Positions 9,434-19,210 are shown, counted from the stretch's first letter. The stretch is DNA of 64,000 nt from JAJFFW01 sp965263375 (GCA_965263375.1 OZ253669.1:2418001-2482000); one strand, 5' to 3'. Notes: generated by a model from the sequence alone, not told the origin. Numbers and translations are program-made.

Positions 9434-10228
9434 TTATTGAGCCTCAACGCCGCCAAACCGTCTTTCCCGCCCTTTATATTCCGCCAAGGCGTCAGCAAAA
9501 TAGTCTTTGTTAAAATCAGGCCATAAAGCGTCGAGGAAAACATATTCCGCATAGGCCGCCTGCCAAAGTAGAAAATTACTAATGCGCTTTTCACCGCTTG
9601 TGCGGATGATTAGCTCCGGATCCGGAATATCCTTCGTATCTAAATAATCTTGAAGGACTTGTTCGTTTAGCTTCTCTGGGTCGGCAGCGCCAACCTTAAC
9701 CTGGCGCGCATAAGACCGCATGGCGCGTATAATCTCATCGCGCCCGCCATAATTAAAAGCGATTTGAAGTACAAATTTATCATTTTGCGCTGTTGTGCGT
9801 TCGGCCCGATTAACGAGCAAACGCAGATCATTATCGAGATTTTGACGGTCGCCAATAATACGGACTCTTACGCCTTCTTTTTTCAAGGTTGGCAGGTCGT
9901 CATCGATAAACTCGCGCAAAAGGCCAATTAGATCACGCACCTCTCCGGCTGGTCGCCGCCAATTTTCTGTCGAAAAACTATAAAGCGTCAGATAGCGGAC
10001 ACCCAAATCGCGCGCCGCCTCAACAGCGCGGCGCGCCGCCTCAACCCCTTCACGGTGGCCAGCCGCCCGCGGTAAGCCGCGCAAAGCCGCCCACCGACCA
10101 TTACCGTCCATGATCAATCCGACATGCTGCACAACCGCGTCGACGCCGCCGCCCGCTTGCTGAACAGCTTCATCCGATGCGGTTTGATCATATGCCTCAC
10201 CGATTTGACGCACGGTTTTGGCGGCCAT
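9434..10228 (-). CDS. uppS: Undecaprenyl diphosphate synthase
   Basis: Cytosolic cis-prenyltransferase that makes the C55 carrier lipid used for peptidoglycan and for polysaccharides such as those of the EPS locus here. The catalytic Asp is D41 in GLIMDGNGRWA. The substrate-binding segments YSFSTENWRRP and the C-terminal RTSGEKRISNFLLWQ are present. At 264 residues it carries about 30 extra N-terminal residues, common in alphaproteobacteria. GGAG lies 7 nt before the start. A -10-like TATACT is seen at about 10257-10262 without a convincing -35. Confidence 0.96.
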   Translation of the reverse strand: MAAKTVRQIGEAYDQTASDEAVQQAGGGVDAVVQHVGLIMDGNGRWAALRGLPRAAGHREGVEAARRAVEAARDLGVRYLTLYSFSTENWRRPAGEVRDLIGLLREFIDDDLPTLKKEGVRVRIIGDRQNLDNDLRLLVNRAERTTAQNDKFVLQIAFNYGGRDEIIRAMRSYARQVKVGAADPEKLNEQVLQDYLDTKDIPDPELIIRTSGEKRISNFLLWQAAYAEYVFLDALWPDFNKDYFADALAEYKGRERRFGGVEAQ

Positions 10229-10502
10229 TTACCATCTCCAACAAAGCTTGCCTTTAGTATATCTTCAATTTCCAAGGCAAGTTTTAACATTAGGCGGATT
10301 TCGCCTCTTTCAGCGCAATAAATTGCGCTCAAAAATATTCAACCTAGTCGCCCGTAGTATTTACGCCACGCGTTAGCGTATCTAATCTAAATTCAATCGG
10401 AACCCGCCTAAAGGACGCAGGGCCGAGCAGTAAAACGAGATCGCCATAAACCCTAACACAACCTTTTCTGGGGCAGCTGTGTCGCGCATCACATCAGATA
10501 TA

Positions 10503-11057
10503 CTAGACTTGCATAATCTCTACTTCTTTCGTCGAAAGCGCTTCATCAACCTTTTTAATTGTGCTGTCGGTTAGCTTTTGAACTTCTTCTGACAAACGTT
10601 TTTGATCGTCTTCGCTAACACCGGACGCTTTTTTGATGGATTCCATCCCCTCACGCCGGACGTTTCGAACAGCAACCCGCGCTTGCTCTGCATATTTACC
10701 GGCGACTTTTGTCAACTCGACGCGTCGTTCCTCCGTCAGCGGCGGAAGCGGAATACGAATAGTTGTTCCGTCAACAACCGGGTTAACGCCAATGCCAGCT
10801 TCACGAATCGCCTTTTCAGCGGCGCCGATAAGCCCTTTATCCCACACGGAAACTGAAATCGTACGCGCTTCTGGGACGCTTACCGTTCCGACTTGGTTCA
10901 TAGGCATTTGCGAGCCATAGGCGTCAACAGTGATAGGCTCGATCAAACTCGCAGAAGCACGGCCAGTACGCAGGCCCGAAAACTCCCCCTTTAGCGCAGT
11001 GAGCGCGCCTTCCATTCGTTTTTCAAGATCTTTTAGATCAACGCCTTCGGTGCTCAT
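10503..11057 (-). CDS. frr: Ribosome recycling factor
   Basis: Works with EF-G to split the post-termination ribosome. The 184-residue, three-helix-bundle protein contains LRTGRASASLIEPI and the family stretch RIPLPPLTEERR. AGGAG lies 8 nt before the ATG. It is downstream of pyrH with a 190-nt gap. The 274 bases between frr and uppS contain no gene. Confidence 0.97.
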   Translation of the reverse strand: MSTEGVDLKDLEKRMEGALTALKGEFSGLRTGRASASLIEPITVDAYGSQMPMNQVGTVSVPEARTISVSVWDKGLIGAAEKAIREAGIGVNPVVDGTTIRIPLPPLTEERRVELTKVAGKYAEQARVAVRNVRREGMESIKKASGVSEDDQKRLSEEVQKLTDSTIKKVDEALSTKEVEIMQV

Positions 11058-11247
11058 ATTATGCTCTCCTGCTCATTCTTAAATGCTGTTCATGCGGCGA
11101 AACTGCGCACAGAACAAGGCCATTTGCGGATTAGTATTGTAAAATACGTGTGTTTAAGGCCGCTGATCACCTTTACTCAACGCAATCAGCTCTCCGATGT
11201 TTATCTAGCCCGTAGTCTTAAAATCATCGTCTATCCAACAACGATTT

Positions 11248-12012
11248 TTAACCGCTTATGATTGTTTGACGCCCCGTACCCGTTAAAGCGCCAACCACGC
11301 CGCCCTCATTGCTGATCGGAAAGACGACAATCGGAATTGAATTTTCCCGGGTTAAAGCAATGGCCGCTTGGTCCATCACTTTTAAGTCCCGCACCATCAC
11401 TTCGTGATAGGTTAATCGATCAAAGCGTTCAGCATCTGGGTTGGTTTTTGGATCATCTGAATAGACCCCGTCAACTTGCGTCCCCTTCAATAAGGCGTCG
11501 CATCCCATTTCCGCCGCCCGTAAGGCCGCGGCCGTATCAGTTGTAAAAAACGGGTTGCCCGTACCAGCAGCGAAAATGACAATGCGTCCCTTCTCCATAT
11601 GGCGGATCGCGCGACGACGCAGATAAGGCTCGCAAATCGCAGTCATCTCAATAGCGGATAATACACGTGTAAATAGCCCAATTTTTTCAAGCGCATTTTG
11701 CACCGCAAGCGCATTCATCACAGTGGCGAGCATGCCCATGTAATCTGCGCTGGCGCGTTCCATGCCTTTTGCGGCCTGGCTAACGCCGCGAAAAATATTG
11801 CCGCCGCCGATAACGAGGCAAAGCTCCGCACCAAGTTCTTTTGCTTGCTTGACTTCCCTCGCTATCCGATCAACCGTCTCTAAATCGATGCCATACTTTC
11901 CGGGGCCCATTAACGCTTCGCCGGAGATTTTCAGCAATACGCGCTTATAAAGGGCGCCTTGAGCAGGCGGGCGCGCGCTTTCTTCCGGCTCCGATGGCGT
12001 GGTTACGGTCAT
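11248..12012 (-). CDS. pyrH: UMP kinase
   Basis: Phosphorylates UMP to UDP for pyrimidine nucleotide supply. This is the bacterial amino-acid-kinase-fold type. The motifs KISGEALMG, VIGGGNIFRG and GTGNPFFTTDTAA are clear. There are 254 residues, including a short variable N-terminal lead of about 25. Placed between tsf and frr as in most proteobacteria. Confidence 0.97.
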   Translation of the reverse strand: MTVTTPSEPEESARPPAQGALYKRVLLKISGEALMGPGKYGIDLETVDRIAREVKQAKELGAELCLVIGGGNIFRGVSQAAKGMERASADYMGMLATVMNALAVQNALEKIGLFTRVLSAIEMTAICEPYLRRRAIRHMEKGRIVIFAAGTGNPFFTTDTAAALRAAEMGCDALLKGTQVDGVYSDDPKTNPDAERFDRLTYHEVMVRDLKVMDQAAIALTRENSIPIVVFPISNEGGVVGALTGTGRQTIISG

Positions 12013-12216
12013 GACACAAATCCCTTGAATGATGCGACTGGCGATTATGAGAATTCTTATAAGGGCTAAGGCGATTCATAATGGCTGGCGTCACCTTAGG
12101 CGCGGCGCGTCAATTTGCAAGGATTGAATAAGAGACGACCAAAGACAGGAAGACGCAACTAAACCGCCTAAGGGCCACAAACAGTAAACACTTCGGTCGA
12201 AAAGGCTTTTAAGGCG

Positions 12217-12252
12217 CTCAACCACCGCAATAAACTCAACGACCGCAATAAA
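12217..12252. repeat. Tandem 18-bp duplication
   Basis: CTCAACCACCGCAATAAA (12217-12234) is followed without a gap by CTCAACGACCGCAATAAA (12235-12252), one base different. The second copy runs into the base of the tsf terminator. It looks like a small slippage duplication. Confidence 0.8.
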
Positions 12253-12280
12253 AAAGCCGCTGCAAAAGGCGCTGCGGCTT
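12249..12280 (-). terminator. Rho-independent terminator after tsf
   Basis: Arms AAGCCGC (12254-12260) and GCGGCTT (12274-12280) form a stem on the minus strand. It is followed by a T-run (plus-strand A-run from about 12249). It lies 33 nt downstream of the tsf stop, so rpsB-tsf is probably a separate unit from pyrH-frr. Confidence 0.75.
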
Positions 12281-12313
12281 CATAATTTTTTGTTTCTTTA
12301 AAGCAACGAAAAA

Positions 12314-13222
12314 CTAGTCTTCGTCGTCGCTCTTTTCAACGCCGTCGCCAAGCTCCAGGCGTTCAAAACCAGCGAATTCAACTGGCGCGCCAATGTCTTT
12401 AGCCGCATTTTCGATGACCTTTGAAATTCGTGTCTCGCCATCGATGACAAAGATTTGTTCAAGAAGAACAGATTCTTCGTAGAACTTACGCAAACGGCCT
12501 TCGACCATTTTTTCGATGATCTCCTCTGGCTTGCCAGAAGCCCGGGCTTGATCAGCAAGAACATCCTTTTCCCGCGCAACAACGTCTTGATCAAGATCAG
12601 CGACTGTCGCCGCGAGAGGCCGCGCCGCAGCAACGTGCATCGCGATTTGCTTACCAAGCGCGTTTAGTTTCTCTTTATCGCCAGACGACTTAAGACCAAC
12701 CAATACGCCGATTTTACCCGCATTGTCCGTTACAACGCCGTGTACATAAGAAGCAATCACGCCTTCGGAAACTTCAATGCCGCCTGAACGACGAAGATTC
12801 ATGTTCTCGCCAATCTGGCCAACCATCTCAGCGATCTGGTCTTCCACGGATTTGCCCGCGCCAGGGTATTCAACGCCGCGTATCGCCTCAACCGAACCGT
12901 TCGTCGCCAAAGCGGCGCCCGCAATCTCAGCAACCATGCCTTGGAAGACTTCATTACGGGCGACAAAGTCTGTCTCTGAGTTGATCTCAACAACAACCGC
13001 TTTTGCGCCAGCGCCTTCATTATTAACAGCTACCGCGACAAGTCCCTCGCTCGCAGTACGCCCAGACTTTTTAGCGGCCTTAGCCAAACCCTTTTTGCGC
13101 AGCCAATCAACCGCAGCATCGAGATCCCCGTCAGTCTCTTTAAGGGCCGTTTTACAATCCATCATACCTGCGCCAGTTGTTTCGCGCAGATTTTTGACCA
13201 TCTCGGCGGTGATCCCAGCCAT
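12314..13222 (-). CDS. tsf: Elongation factor Ts
   Basis: Nucleotide exchange factor for EF-Tu. The N-terminal UBA-like domain carries VKNLRETTGAGMMDCKTAL. The core contains SETDFVARNEVF, the EF-Tu contact motif, and the C-terminal stretch SVLLEQ is present. The ATG at 13222 is chosen over one six bases earlier because GGAG would otherwise touch the start; from 13222 it lies 7 nt upstream. This gives 302 residues. Paired with rpsB as usual. Confidence 0.97.
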   Translation of the reverse strand: MAGITAEMVKNLRETTGAGMMDCKTALKETDGDLDAAVDWLRKKGLAKAAKKSGRTASEGLVAVAVNNEGAGAKAVVVEINSETDFVARNEVFQGMVAEIAGAALATNGSVEAIRGVEYPGAGKSVEDQIAEMVGQIGENMNLRRSGGIEVSEGVIASYVHGVVTDNAGKIGVLVGLKSSGDKEKLNALGKQIAMHVAAARPLAATVADLDQDVVAREKDVLADQARASGKPEEIIEKMVEGRLRKFYEESVLLEQIFVIDGETRISKVIENAAKDIGAPVEFAGFERLELGDGVEKSDDED

Positions 13223-13514
13223 ATTCATTCTCCTTTACGACGCTCACAAAGGCGCGCTCAATCATTTACTGGGGCTTTAAGCCGTGCCTTTAGGCCGAAA
13301 CAAGCCCCTGATTAAAAACCACTCACTCAATCTAAAAAATTTTCGCCGCTCATTCTCGCCGCTTTATGCGTTCGGCTTACCGCGCCTCGATGACAGTTTT
13401 GCAACAGCAACCCTAAAAGCGTATCGCTAAATTTAGCTCCCCCTACCCAAGCCGAGTGATGCGGGGCGCCAGGCGCTACGCGCCCGGCATTTAGTTCAAT
13501 AGCCGTTTAACGCG

Positions 13515-14348
13515 TTATGCGCTCGCAGATTGCTGTGACGCTTCTTCCTCAACAGCCTCAACCGCTGGGCTCTCGCCTTCAAGCGCCTCAGCCGGCTCCT
13601 CTAAGACTTCTTCAATTGGCGCATCTTCGAGCGCGCCAAGATCAACGCCAAGCGCAACCTGGCTCTCCGAGATACCGTCAATCACCGCATCAGCAACAAG
13701 GTTACAATAAAGCGCAATAGCACGAGACGCATCGTCATTGCCCGGAATAATGAAATCAACACCATCTGGGTTGCAGTTCGTATCAACGACAGCGACGACC
13801 GGGATGCCTAGTTTTTTTGCTTCCTTAATCGCAATCGCTTCTTTTTTGACATCAATTACAAATAGCAAATCAGGCAAGCCGCCAAGTTCGCGAATTCCGC
13901 CAAGGGAAGCATCAAGCTTTTCTTTGTCGCGTGTTAGCTGCAGTTGTTCTTTTTTGGTCAGCCCGACGCCGCCTGTATTGAGGCGCTCTTCCATATCCTT
14001 CAGACGGCGGATGGAATTTGAAATAGTTTCCCAATTGGTCAGTGTCCCGCCAAGCCAGCGCACATTCATGTAATATTGCGCACAGCGTTGAGCAGCTTCA
14101 GCAATCGGAGCTTGGGCTTGACGCTTTGTTCCAACAAATAAAATACGCCCGCCGCCCGCGACGACGTCACGAATTTTGACAAGCGCCTGATGTAGCAAGG
14201 GAACAGTTTGGGATAAATCGATAATATGAATGCCATTGCGATCGCCAAAGATAAAAGACTTCATCTTCGGATCCCAACGGTGGGTTTGGTGGCCAAAGTG
14301 CACGCCAGCCTCAAGCAGCTGGCGCATGGAAAATTCAGGCAACGCCAT
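13515..14348 (-). CDS. rpsB: 30S ribosomal protein uS2
   Basis: Small-subunit ribosomal protein. It starts MALPEFSMRQLLEAGVHFGH, the family N-terminus, with AGGAG 8 nt upstream; the frame is open ten codons further but without family support. There are 277 residues with an acidic Glu-rich C-terminal extension of about 45 residues, common in alphaproteobacterial S2. The 292-nt gap to tsf contains a GC-rich inverted repeat near 13460-13490 that could act as an attenuator. That role is inference. Confidence 0.97.
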   Translation of the reverse strand: MALPEFSMRQLLEAGVHFGHQTHRWDPKMKSFIFGDRNGIHIIDLSQTVPLLHQALVKIRDVVAGGGRILFVGTKRQAQAPIAEAAQRCAQYYMNVRWLGGTLTNWETISNSIRRLKDMEERLNTGGVGLTKKEQLQLTRDKEKLDASLGGIRELGGLPDLLFVIDVKKEAIAIKEAKKLGIPVVAVVDTNCNPDGVDFIIPGNDDASRAIALYCNLVADAVIDGISESQVALGVDLGALEDAPIEEVLEEPAEALEGESPAVEAVEEEASQQSASA

Positions 14349-14576
14349 TTTGTAACTCCTTCGGTTGTTCCACTGCACCGCTGAATGTGAGAGCTTTAGC
14401 GCCCCACAAAGGTCAGAACGCTATGGCCCACAACACCGAGGAATGCGATGCATGAGAGATAATCGGGGGTTGATAGCACTAATTTCAGAAAATTCAAGCG
14501 AATATCAGCGCTTAAATAACGATTTCACAGACCGCCACCCACAATAAATGCCCCCGATAGGCCCAAAAGATCCGGC

Positions 14577-17500
14577 TTAAACAAGCTCGACGTCGATTAC
14601 CCCATCGATAGAACGAAGCGCGCCGCGCATCGCAGGAGTGCAAGCAGCCTCAACCCCTAGATGCAGGTCAACTTCGCGCCCATTTTCTGGCAAGCGCAGG
14701 GAAATAATAACATCCCCCGCTTCTTGCGGCGCTGCGGGTTTAACCGCCGCCAAGCGTCTTTTGATCGCCTCAAGCGCCGTCGGCGCACCAACAGCAATAC
14801 GCAACTGCGAGACCGTTTGCCCCGCCACCGTATCAAGACGCTGCAAGCTCTCAACAGTAAAACGCGCCTCTCCATCCCGGTCTTCCGCTGTAACGCCGAT
14901 CAAAACTAAATTACCGACCTCTAGTAGATCACGGGACGCATTTAAGACTTCAGAAAAACACGTAACTTCAAATTCGCCAGTCGTGTCAGAAACTTCCACC
15001 CAGGCGAATGGGTTGCCGTTCTTTGATCGCCGCACCCGAACGGAACGAACAACCGCCGCCATCATTGCAGAAAAACGCTCATTTTTTGCCCGTTCCTGGG
15101 CGTCAACAAAAGCAACAACATTAAGGCGCGCTAATTCTTTTTCATAATCATCAAGTGGGTGACCGCTAAAATAAAACCCAACCGCGGCCCGCTCATCATT
15201 AAGCGCTTCTAAAGGCGCAGGCGGTTCACTGGCCAGCAAACGAGGGCGCGCAAGGCCAGCATCCGTACTCGCCATATCAAATAGGCCCGCTTGATCGCCG
15301 TCCCGTTCATCTGCATAGCGCGATGAATATTTAATCAACAAATCCGCCGAGACAAAGGCCTCCGCGCGAGACGCGCAAAGACCATCAAAAGCGCCAGCCC
15401 GAGAGAGATTTTCCAACGATCGCTTACCAACTGCGCGCAAATTAACGCGCTCGGCAAAATCATATAAATCTTTATAAGGACCACTTTTGCGTCGCTCTTC
15501 AGCGATTTGCGCCATCGCCCCCTCGCCGACATTTTTAACGGCCGACAAAGCATAAACAATAGCGCCGTCTTTCACAGAAAAATCAGCATCGGAATGGTTT
15601 ATATGCGGCGGCAGAACCTCAACCTCAGAACGCTTCGCCTCTTTAAAGAAAATCGCAAGCTTATCAGTGTTAGCCCGGTCAAGAGACATAGAGGCGGCAA
15701 AAAATTCCGCTGTATGGTTGGCCTTCAAATAACCGGTTTGATAAGCGATAAGAGCATAGGCAGCCGCATGGGATTTATTGAAACCGTATCCCGCGAATTT
15801 TTGCACCAAATCGAAAATGGACGATGACTTGGCGGCCGCGACATCATTTTTTGCGGCCCCATCAACAAAGCGAATACGCTGTTTGTCCATTTCCTCCTTC
15901 TTTTTCTTACCCATCGCGCGGCGAAGAAGGTCCGCCTCCCCCAAAGAATACCCAGACAAAATTTGGGCGATCTGCATCACCTGTTCTTGATAGATGATAA
16001 CCCCATAAGTCTCCTCAAGAACGCTTTGAAGTTTTGGATGGAGATAATCAGGCGGCTCACGCCCCTGTTTTCGTTCAATATAGGTCGGGATATTCTCCAT
16101 TGGCCCCGGACGGTAAAGGGAGACAAGCGCGATAATATCTTCAAGACTGTCTGGCTTCATCGCGCGCAAGGTGGATCGCATGCCCGCGCTTTCAAGCTGA
16201 AACACGCCAATCGCCGCCCCTTCACCAAGCATGTCATAGGTTTTGCGATCATCAAGCGGAATATCATCCGCCCTAAGATCACCGCCAATTTGACGCACAA
16301 AACGCAATGCGCGATCAATAACGGTTAATGTCTTCAGCCCCAAAAAGTCGAATTTAACCAGCCCCGCCGGTTCAACCCACTTCATGTTAAATTGGGTTGC
16401 AGGCATATCAGAGCGCGGATCACGATAAAGCGGCGATAGCTCAACAAGCGGACGGTCACCAATAACGACGCCAGCCGCATGGGTTGAAGCATGGCGATAA
16501 AGCCCTTCAAGCTTGAGCGCTTTTTCAAGCAAAGCCGCAACCGCCTCTTCACGATCACGCTCTTCTTTCAAACGGGGCTCAGTTTCCAGCGCCTCAGCCA
16601 AAGTAACCGGATTAGCAGGATTGTTCGGCACTAATTTACAAAGCCTGTCCACTTGGCCGAAGGGCATCCCAAGCACCCGCCCGACATCGCGCAGAACAGC
16701 GCGCGCCTGCAATTTACCGAACGTGATAATTTGCGCCACCCGATCATGGCCATATTTTTCTTGAACATAACGGATGACTTCGTCACGTCGATCCTGACAG
16801 AAATCAATATCAAAGTCTGGCATCGAAACGCGCTCTGGGTTCAAAAAGCGCTCAAAAAGCAGACCAAAGCGTAACGGATCAAGATCAGTAATCGTCAACG
16901 CCCACGCAACCAATGACCCCGCACCTGACCCACGCCCAGGCCCCACCGGAATATCATGAGCCTTGGCCCATTTAATGAAATCCGAAACGATCAAAAAATA
17001 CCCCGGAAACCCCATCCGATTGATAATATCAAGCTCGATCTTTAATCGCGCATCATAATCTTCACGCGACTTGGCCATGGGCGCTTTGGCCAAACGCGCA
17101 TCCAAGCCTTCACGCGCCTGGCGCTCTAATTCCGTGGCCTCTAGCGCCCGCGCATCCTTTGGATCTCCTGGCACAAATTGCGGTAAGATTGGCCCTCTTG
17201 TGCGAGGCCGATACGCGCAACGGCGCGCAACTTCCATCGTATTGGAGATCGCTTCGGGAAGGTCAGAAAACAGAGCCGCCATTTCTGCGCCAGTTTTAAA
17301 ATAATGATCGTTCGTCACTTTACGACGATCATCTTGGTAAACATAAGTTCCTTCTGCGATGCAGAGCAACGCATCATGGGCTTCATGGTCATCCATCGCC
17401 GGAAAATAGGGCTCATTGGTCGCCACTAAAGGAAGATCGAGCCGATAGGCCGCGGAGACCATGACCTCTTCTTCATCGACGCTATCGCGTTGCCCATGGC

Positions 17501-18023
17501 GCTGGAGCTCAATATAAAGACGATCTGGAAAAATCGCCCGCAGACGATCAAGAAGCACCAGGGCTTCTTCTTCACGGTCCGCCCGCAACAGGCGATTAAC
17601 CGGGCCATCATATCCGCCCGTAAGGCATAAAAGGCCATCGCTCCATTTTTCAAGCCAATCAAAGTCAGCGCAAATCTCATCCTCGCGCGCTGAGCGGACA
17701 TAAGCCTCACTTGAAAGAGCCATAAGGTTTTCGTAGCCAGCTTCATTTTGAGCCAGCAGCACGAGTGAGGCGGGCTTTAAGCCAGCAGCTTCAACCTCAG
17801 CCAAAACATCGTGTTTAAAAGCGAGCTGCACCCCCGTAATGGGTTGCAATCCCGACGCGCTTAATACTTCCGAGGCTTCCAAGGCGCCAAAAAGATTATT
17901 GGTATCGGTTACAGCAACGGCGGGCATTTTTGCGTCCAAGCAAAGCGCCTTTAACCGATTGATCGGAATAGCCCCTTCGGAAAGGGAGTAAGCGGAGTGT
18001 AAGTGTAGATGGATAAAATCCAT
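14577..18023 (-). CDS. dnaE: DNA polymerase III subunit alpha (DnaE1 type)
   Basis: Replicative polymerase catalytic subunit, 1148 residues. The N-terminal PHP domain begins FIHLHLHSAYSLSEGAI. The polymerase core has VGPGRGSGAGSLVAW and the catalytic PDFDIDF. Helix-hairpin-helix and OB-fold regions follow toward the C-terminus. Length and the N-terminus fit the essential DnaE1, not the mutagenic DnaE2 of SOS cassettes. A LexA-boxed micropeptide gene ends 150 nt upstream on the same strand, with no clear terminator between. Part of dnaE expression might therefore respond to DNA damage (inference). Confidence 0.97.
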   Translation of the reverse strand: MDFIHLHLHSAYSLSEGAIPINRLKALCLDAKMPAVAVTDTNNLFGALEASEVLSASGLQPITGVQLAFKHDVLAEVEAAGLKPASLVLLAQNEAGYENLMALSSEAYVRSAREDEICADFDWLEKWSDGLLCLTGGYDGPVNRLLRADREEEALVLLDRLRAIFPDRLYIELQRHGQRDSVDEEEVMVSAAYRLDLPLVATNEPYFPAMDDHEAHDALLCIAEGTYVYQDDRRKVTNDHYFKTGAEMAALFSDLPEAISNTMEVARRCAYRPRTRGPILPQFVPGDPKDARALEATELERQAREGLDARLAKAPMAKSREDYDARLKIELDIINRMGFPGYFLIVSDFIKWAKAHDIPVGPGRGSGAGSLVAWALTITDLDPLRFGLLFERFLNPERVSMPDFDIDFCQDRRDEVIRYVQEKYGHDRVAQIITFGKLQARAVLRDVGRVLGMPFGQVDRLCKLVPNNPANPVTLAEALETEPRLKEERDREEAVAALLEKALKLEGLYRHASTHAAGVVIGDRPLVELSPLYRDPRSDMPATQFNMKWVEPAGLVKFDFLGLKTLTVIDRALRFVRQIGGDLRADDIPLDDRKTYDMLGEGAAIGVFQLESAGMRSTLRAMKPDSLEDIIALVSLYRPGPMENIPTYIERKQGREPPDYLHPKLQSVLEETYGVIIYQEQVMQIAQILSGYSLGEADLLRRAMGKKKKEEMDKQRIRFVDGAAKNDVAAAKSSSIFDLVQKFAGYGFNKSHAAAYALIAYQTGYLKANHTAEFFAASMSLDRANTDKLAIFFKEAKRSEVEVLPPHINHSDADFSVKDGAIVYALSAVKNVGEGAMAQIAEERRKSGPYKDLYDFAERVNLRAVGKRSLENLSRAGAFDGLCASRAEAFVSADLLIKYSSRYADERDGDQAGLFDMASTDAGLARPRLLASEPPAPLEALNDERAAVGFYFSGHPLDDYEKELARLNVVAFVDAQERAKNERFSAMMAAVVRSVRVRRSKNGNPFAWVEVSDTTGEFEVTCFSEVLNASRDLLEVGNLVLIGVTAEDRDGEARFTVESLQRLDTVAGQTVSQLRIAVGAPTALEAIKRRLAAVKPAAPQEAGDVIISLRLPENGREVDLHLGVEAACTPAMRGALRSIDGVIDVELV

Positions 18024-18173
18024 ATCGCTTTAAACCTTTACTGCGCGAAGCTCTATTGTGGGCACCGCTGAAGGACAATACTTAAGGCGACAGGAACGCA
18101 GAGTTCTTGGAGAAAACGGCCGACACGCTGGCACGGACCGAACGCCACTCCAAGAAGGCGCCAGAGTTGTCCC

Positions 18174-18284
18174 TCACCCAATAAGTAAGGCGCTCCAAAA
18201 ATGTGCGGCGCCAATAACCATTAGAAGTACGCCGAGTCCGACCGCATCTCGCAATGTTTCGTTTTCCAGTGTTGCGTTTTTCAT
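18174..18284 (-). CDS. 36-residue single-span membrane micropeptide under LexA control
   Basis: Unannotated small ORF. The ATG at 18284 is preceded by GAGGAGA at about 8 nt. Thirty-six codons end in TGA at 18174. The peptide starts MKNATLENETLRDAVG, a polar 12-residue head. About 23 hydrophobic residues (roughly 13-36, containing a His-Phe-Trp cluster) then form one membrane span reaching the C-terminus. Two perfect alphaproteobacterial LexA boxes lie 23-55 bases upstream of the ATG, so damage induction is expected. The layout matches SidA of Caulobacter (a 29-residue SOS-induced membrane inhibitor of division). No sequence homology is claimed. The alternative is a chance ORF on the leader of dnaE. 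Confidence 0.65.
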   Translation of the reverse strand: MKNATLENETLRDAVGLGVLLMVIGAAHFWSALLIG

Positions 18285-18306
18285 CACTGTTCTCCTCTGA
18301 ACGATT

Positions 18307-18339
18307 GTTCCTACTTTGTTCTATGTTCTTTTTTTGTTC
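18307..18339 (-). promoter_or_regulatory. Two tandem LexA (SOS) boxes
   Basis: On the plus strand GTTCCTACTTTGTTC is at 18307-18321 and GTTCTTTTTTTGTTC at 18325-18339. Both are exact GTTC-N7-GTTC, the established alphaproteobacterial LexA operator. They lie just upstream of the 36-codon ORF on the minus strand. A possible promoter there is TTGCTT, 17 nt, AACATA, with the outer box in the spacer. Repression by LexA and induction by DNA damage follow from the motif. The next gene in the other direction (rplY) starts over 200 nt away. Confidence 0.88.
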
Positions 18340-18556
18340 TCTTCAAGCAAAATATGCTGTCCCCCATCTTTTTTTCGGTTAAGCGTTTTGCGCGCTTGCT
18401 CTTAATTCGGCTTTCCTATAGAAGGCCGCTTTTAACGCGAGTTTTAAGGCTGCGCGCCCGTTTCCTATGCGGATGAGCGCGGCCTTTTTCAGCAAACGCC
18501 CACGCCGAATGATGTTCGGCCGGCTCAAGGAACAAAAGCGATAAGGCGCTAAAATA

Positions 18557-19210
18557 ATGGCTGACGTAGACGTATTTGACTGTGAATACCGCAAAAGAAC
18601 AGGCACTGGCGGCGCCCGCGCAGTTCGCCGTGATGGTTGGGTGCCCGGCGTGCTTTATGGCGGCGGTGATCCTGTGGCGATCAAACTTCGTTTTAACCAA
18701 GTGAACAACGCCTATAAACTAGGCCGCATGACAGACCGTTTGGCGAACCTGGACGTCGTTGGCGAAAACAGCCTGCAGCCAGTTATCGCCCGTGAAGTAC
18801 AGGTGGACCCTGTTATCGGCTTTCCAACCCATGTTGACTTAATGCGCGTTGACGAAAAAACACGCATCAATGTTGAAGTGGTTGTGCGCTTTACGAATGA
18901 AGAAGAATCGCCTGGCCTCAAGCGCGGCGGCGTCTTGAACGTCGTTCGCCACGCGATCGAGGTCTTCGCGCCAGCGACAAGAATTCCTGAATTCTTTGAA
19001 GCCGACGTTACAGGCCTCGATATTGGCGATACACTACACGTATCGCGCATCAAAATGCCCGACGGCGTTGAGCCAACAATTACTGATCGTGACTTTACCG
19101 TTGCAACAATCGCCGCGCCGTCAGCTGTGAAATCCGCTGCTCAAGGCGAAGATGATGATGCTGGTGAAGCCTTGGAAGGTGAAGGCGAAGAGAGCAGCAG
19201 CGAAGACTAG
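18557..19210 (+). CDS. rplY: 50S ribosomal protein bL25 (CTC form)
   Basis: Binds 5S rRNA in the large subunit. At 217 residues this is the long two-domain CTC type, not the short E. coli L25. The N-terminal domain has GTGGARAVRRDGWVPGVLYGG, and the TL5/CTC C-terminal beta domain includes HVDLMRVDEKTRINVEVVV. The tail is acidic. The stop codon lies inside a bulged hairpin of about 13 bp (about 19196-19222), which might slow or end transcription. pth follows 88 nt later. Confidence 0.95.
   Translation: MADVDVFDCEYRKRTGTGGARAVRRDGWVPGVLYGGGDPVAIKLRFNQVNNAYKLGRMTDRLANLDVVGENSLQPVIAREVQVDPVIGFPTHVDLMRVDEKTRINVEVVVRFTNEEESPGLKRGGVLNVVRHAIEVFAPATRIPEFFEADVTGLDIGDTLHVSRIKMPDGVEPTITDRDFTVATIAAPSAVKSAAQGEDDDAGEALEGEGEESSSED

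Larger units (their letters stand above)
12013..12313. other. Intergenic region pyrH-tsf
   Basis: No gene is seen in these 301 bases. They hold the tsf terminator and a perfectly adjacent 18-bp tandem duplication (both listed separately). The pyrH ribosome-binding site is AAGGGA, just upstream of its ATG. A pyrH promoter is expected here but none with good hexamers was found by eye. Confidence 0.6.
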
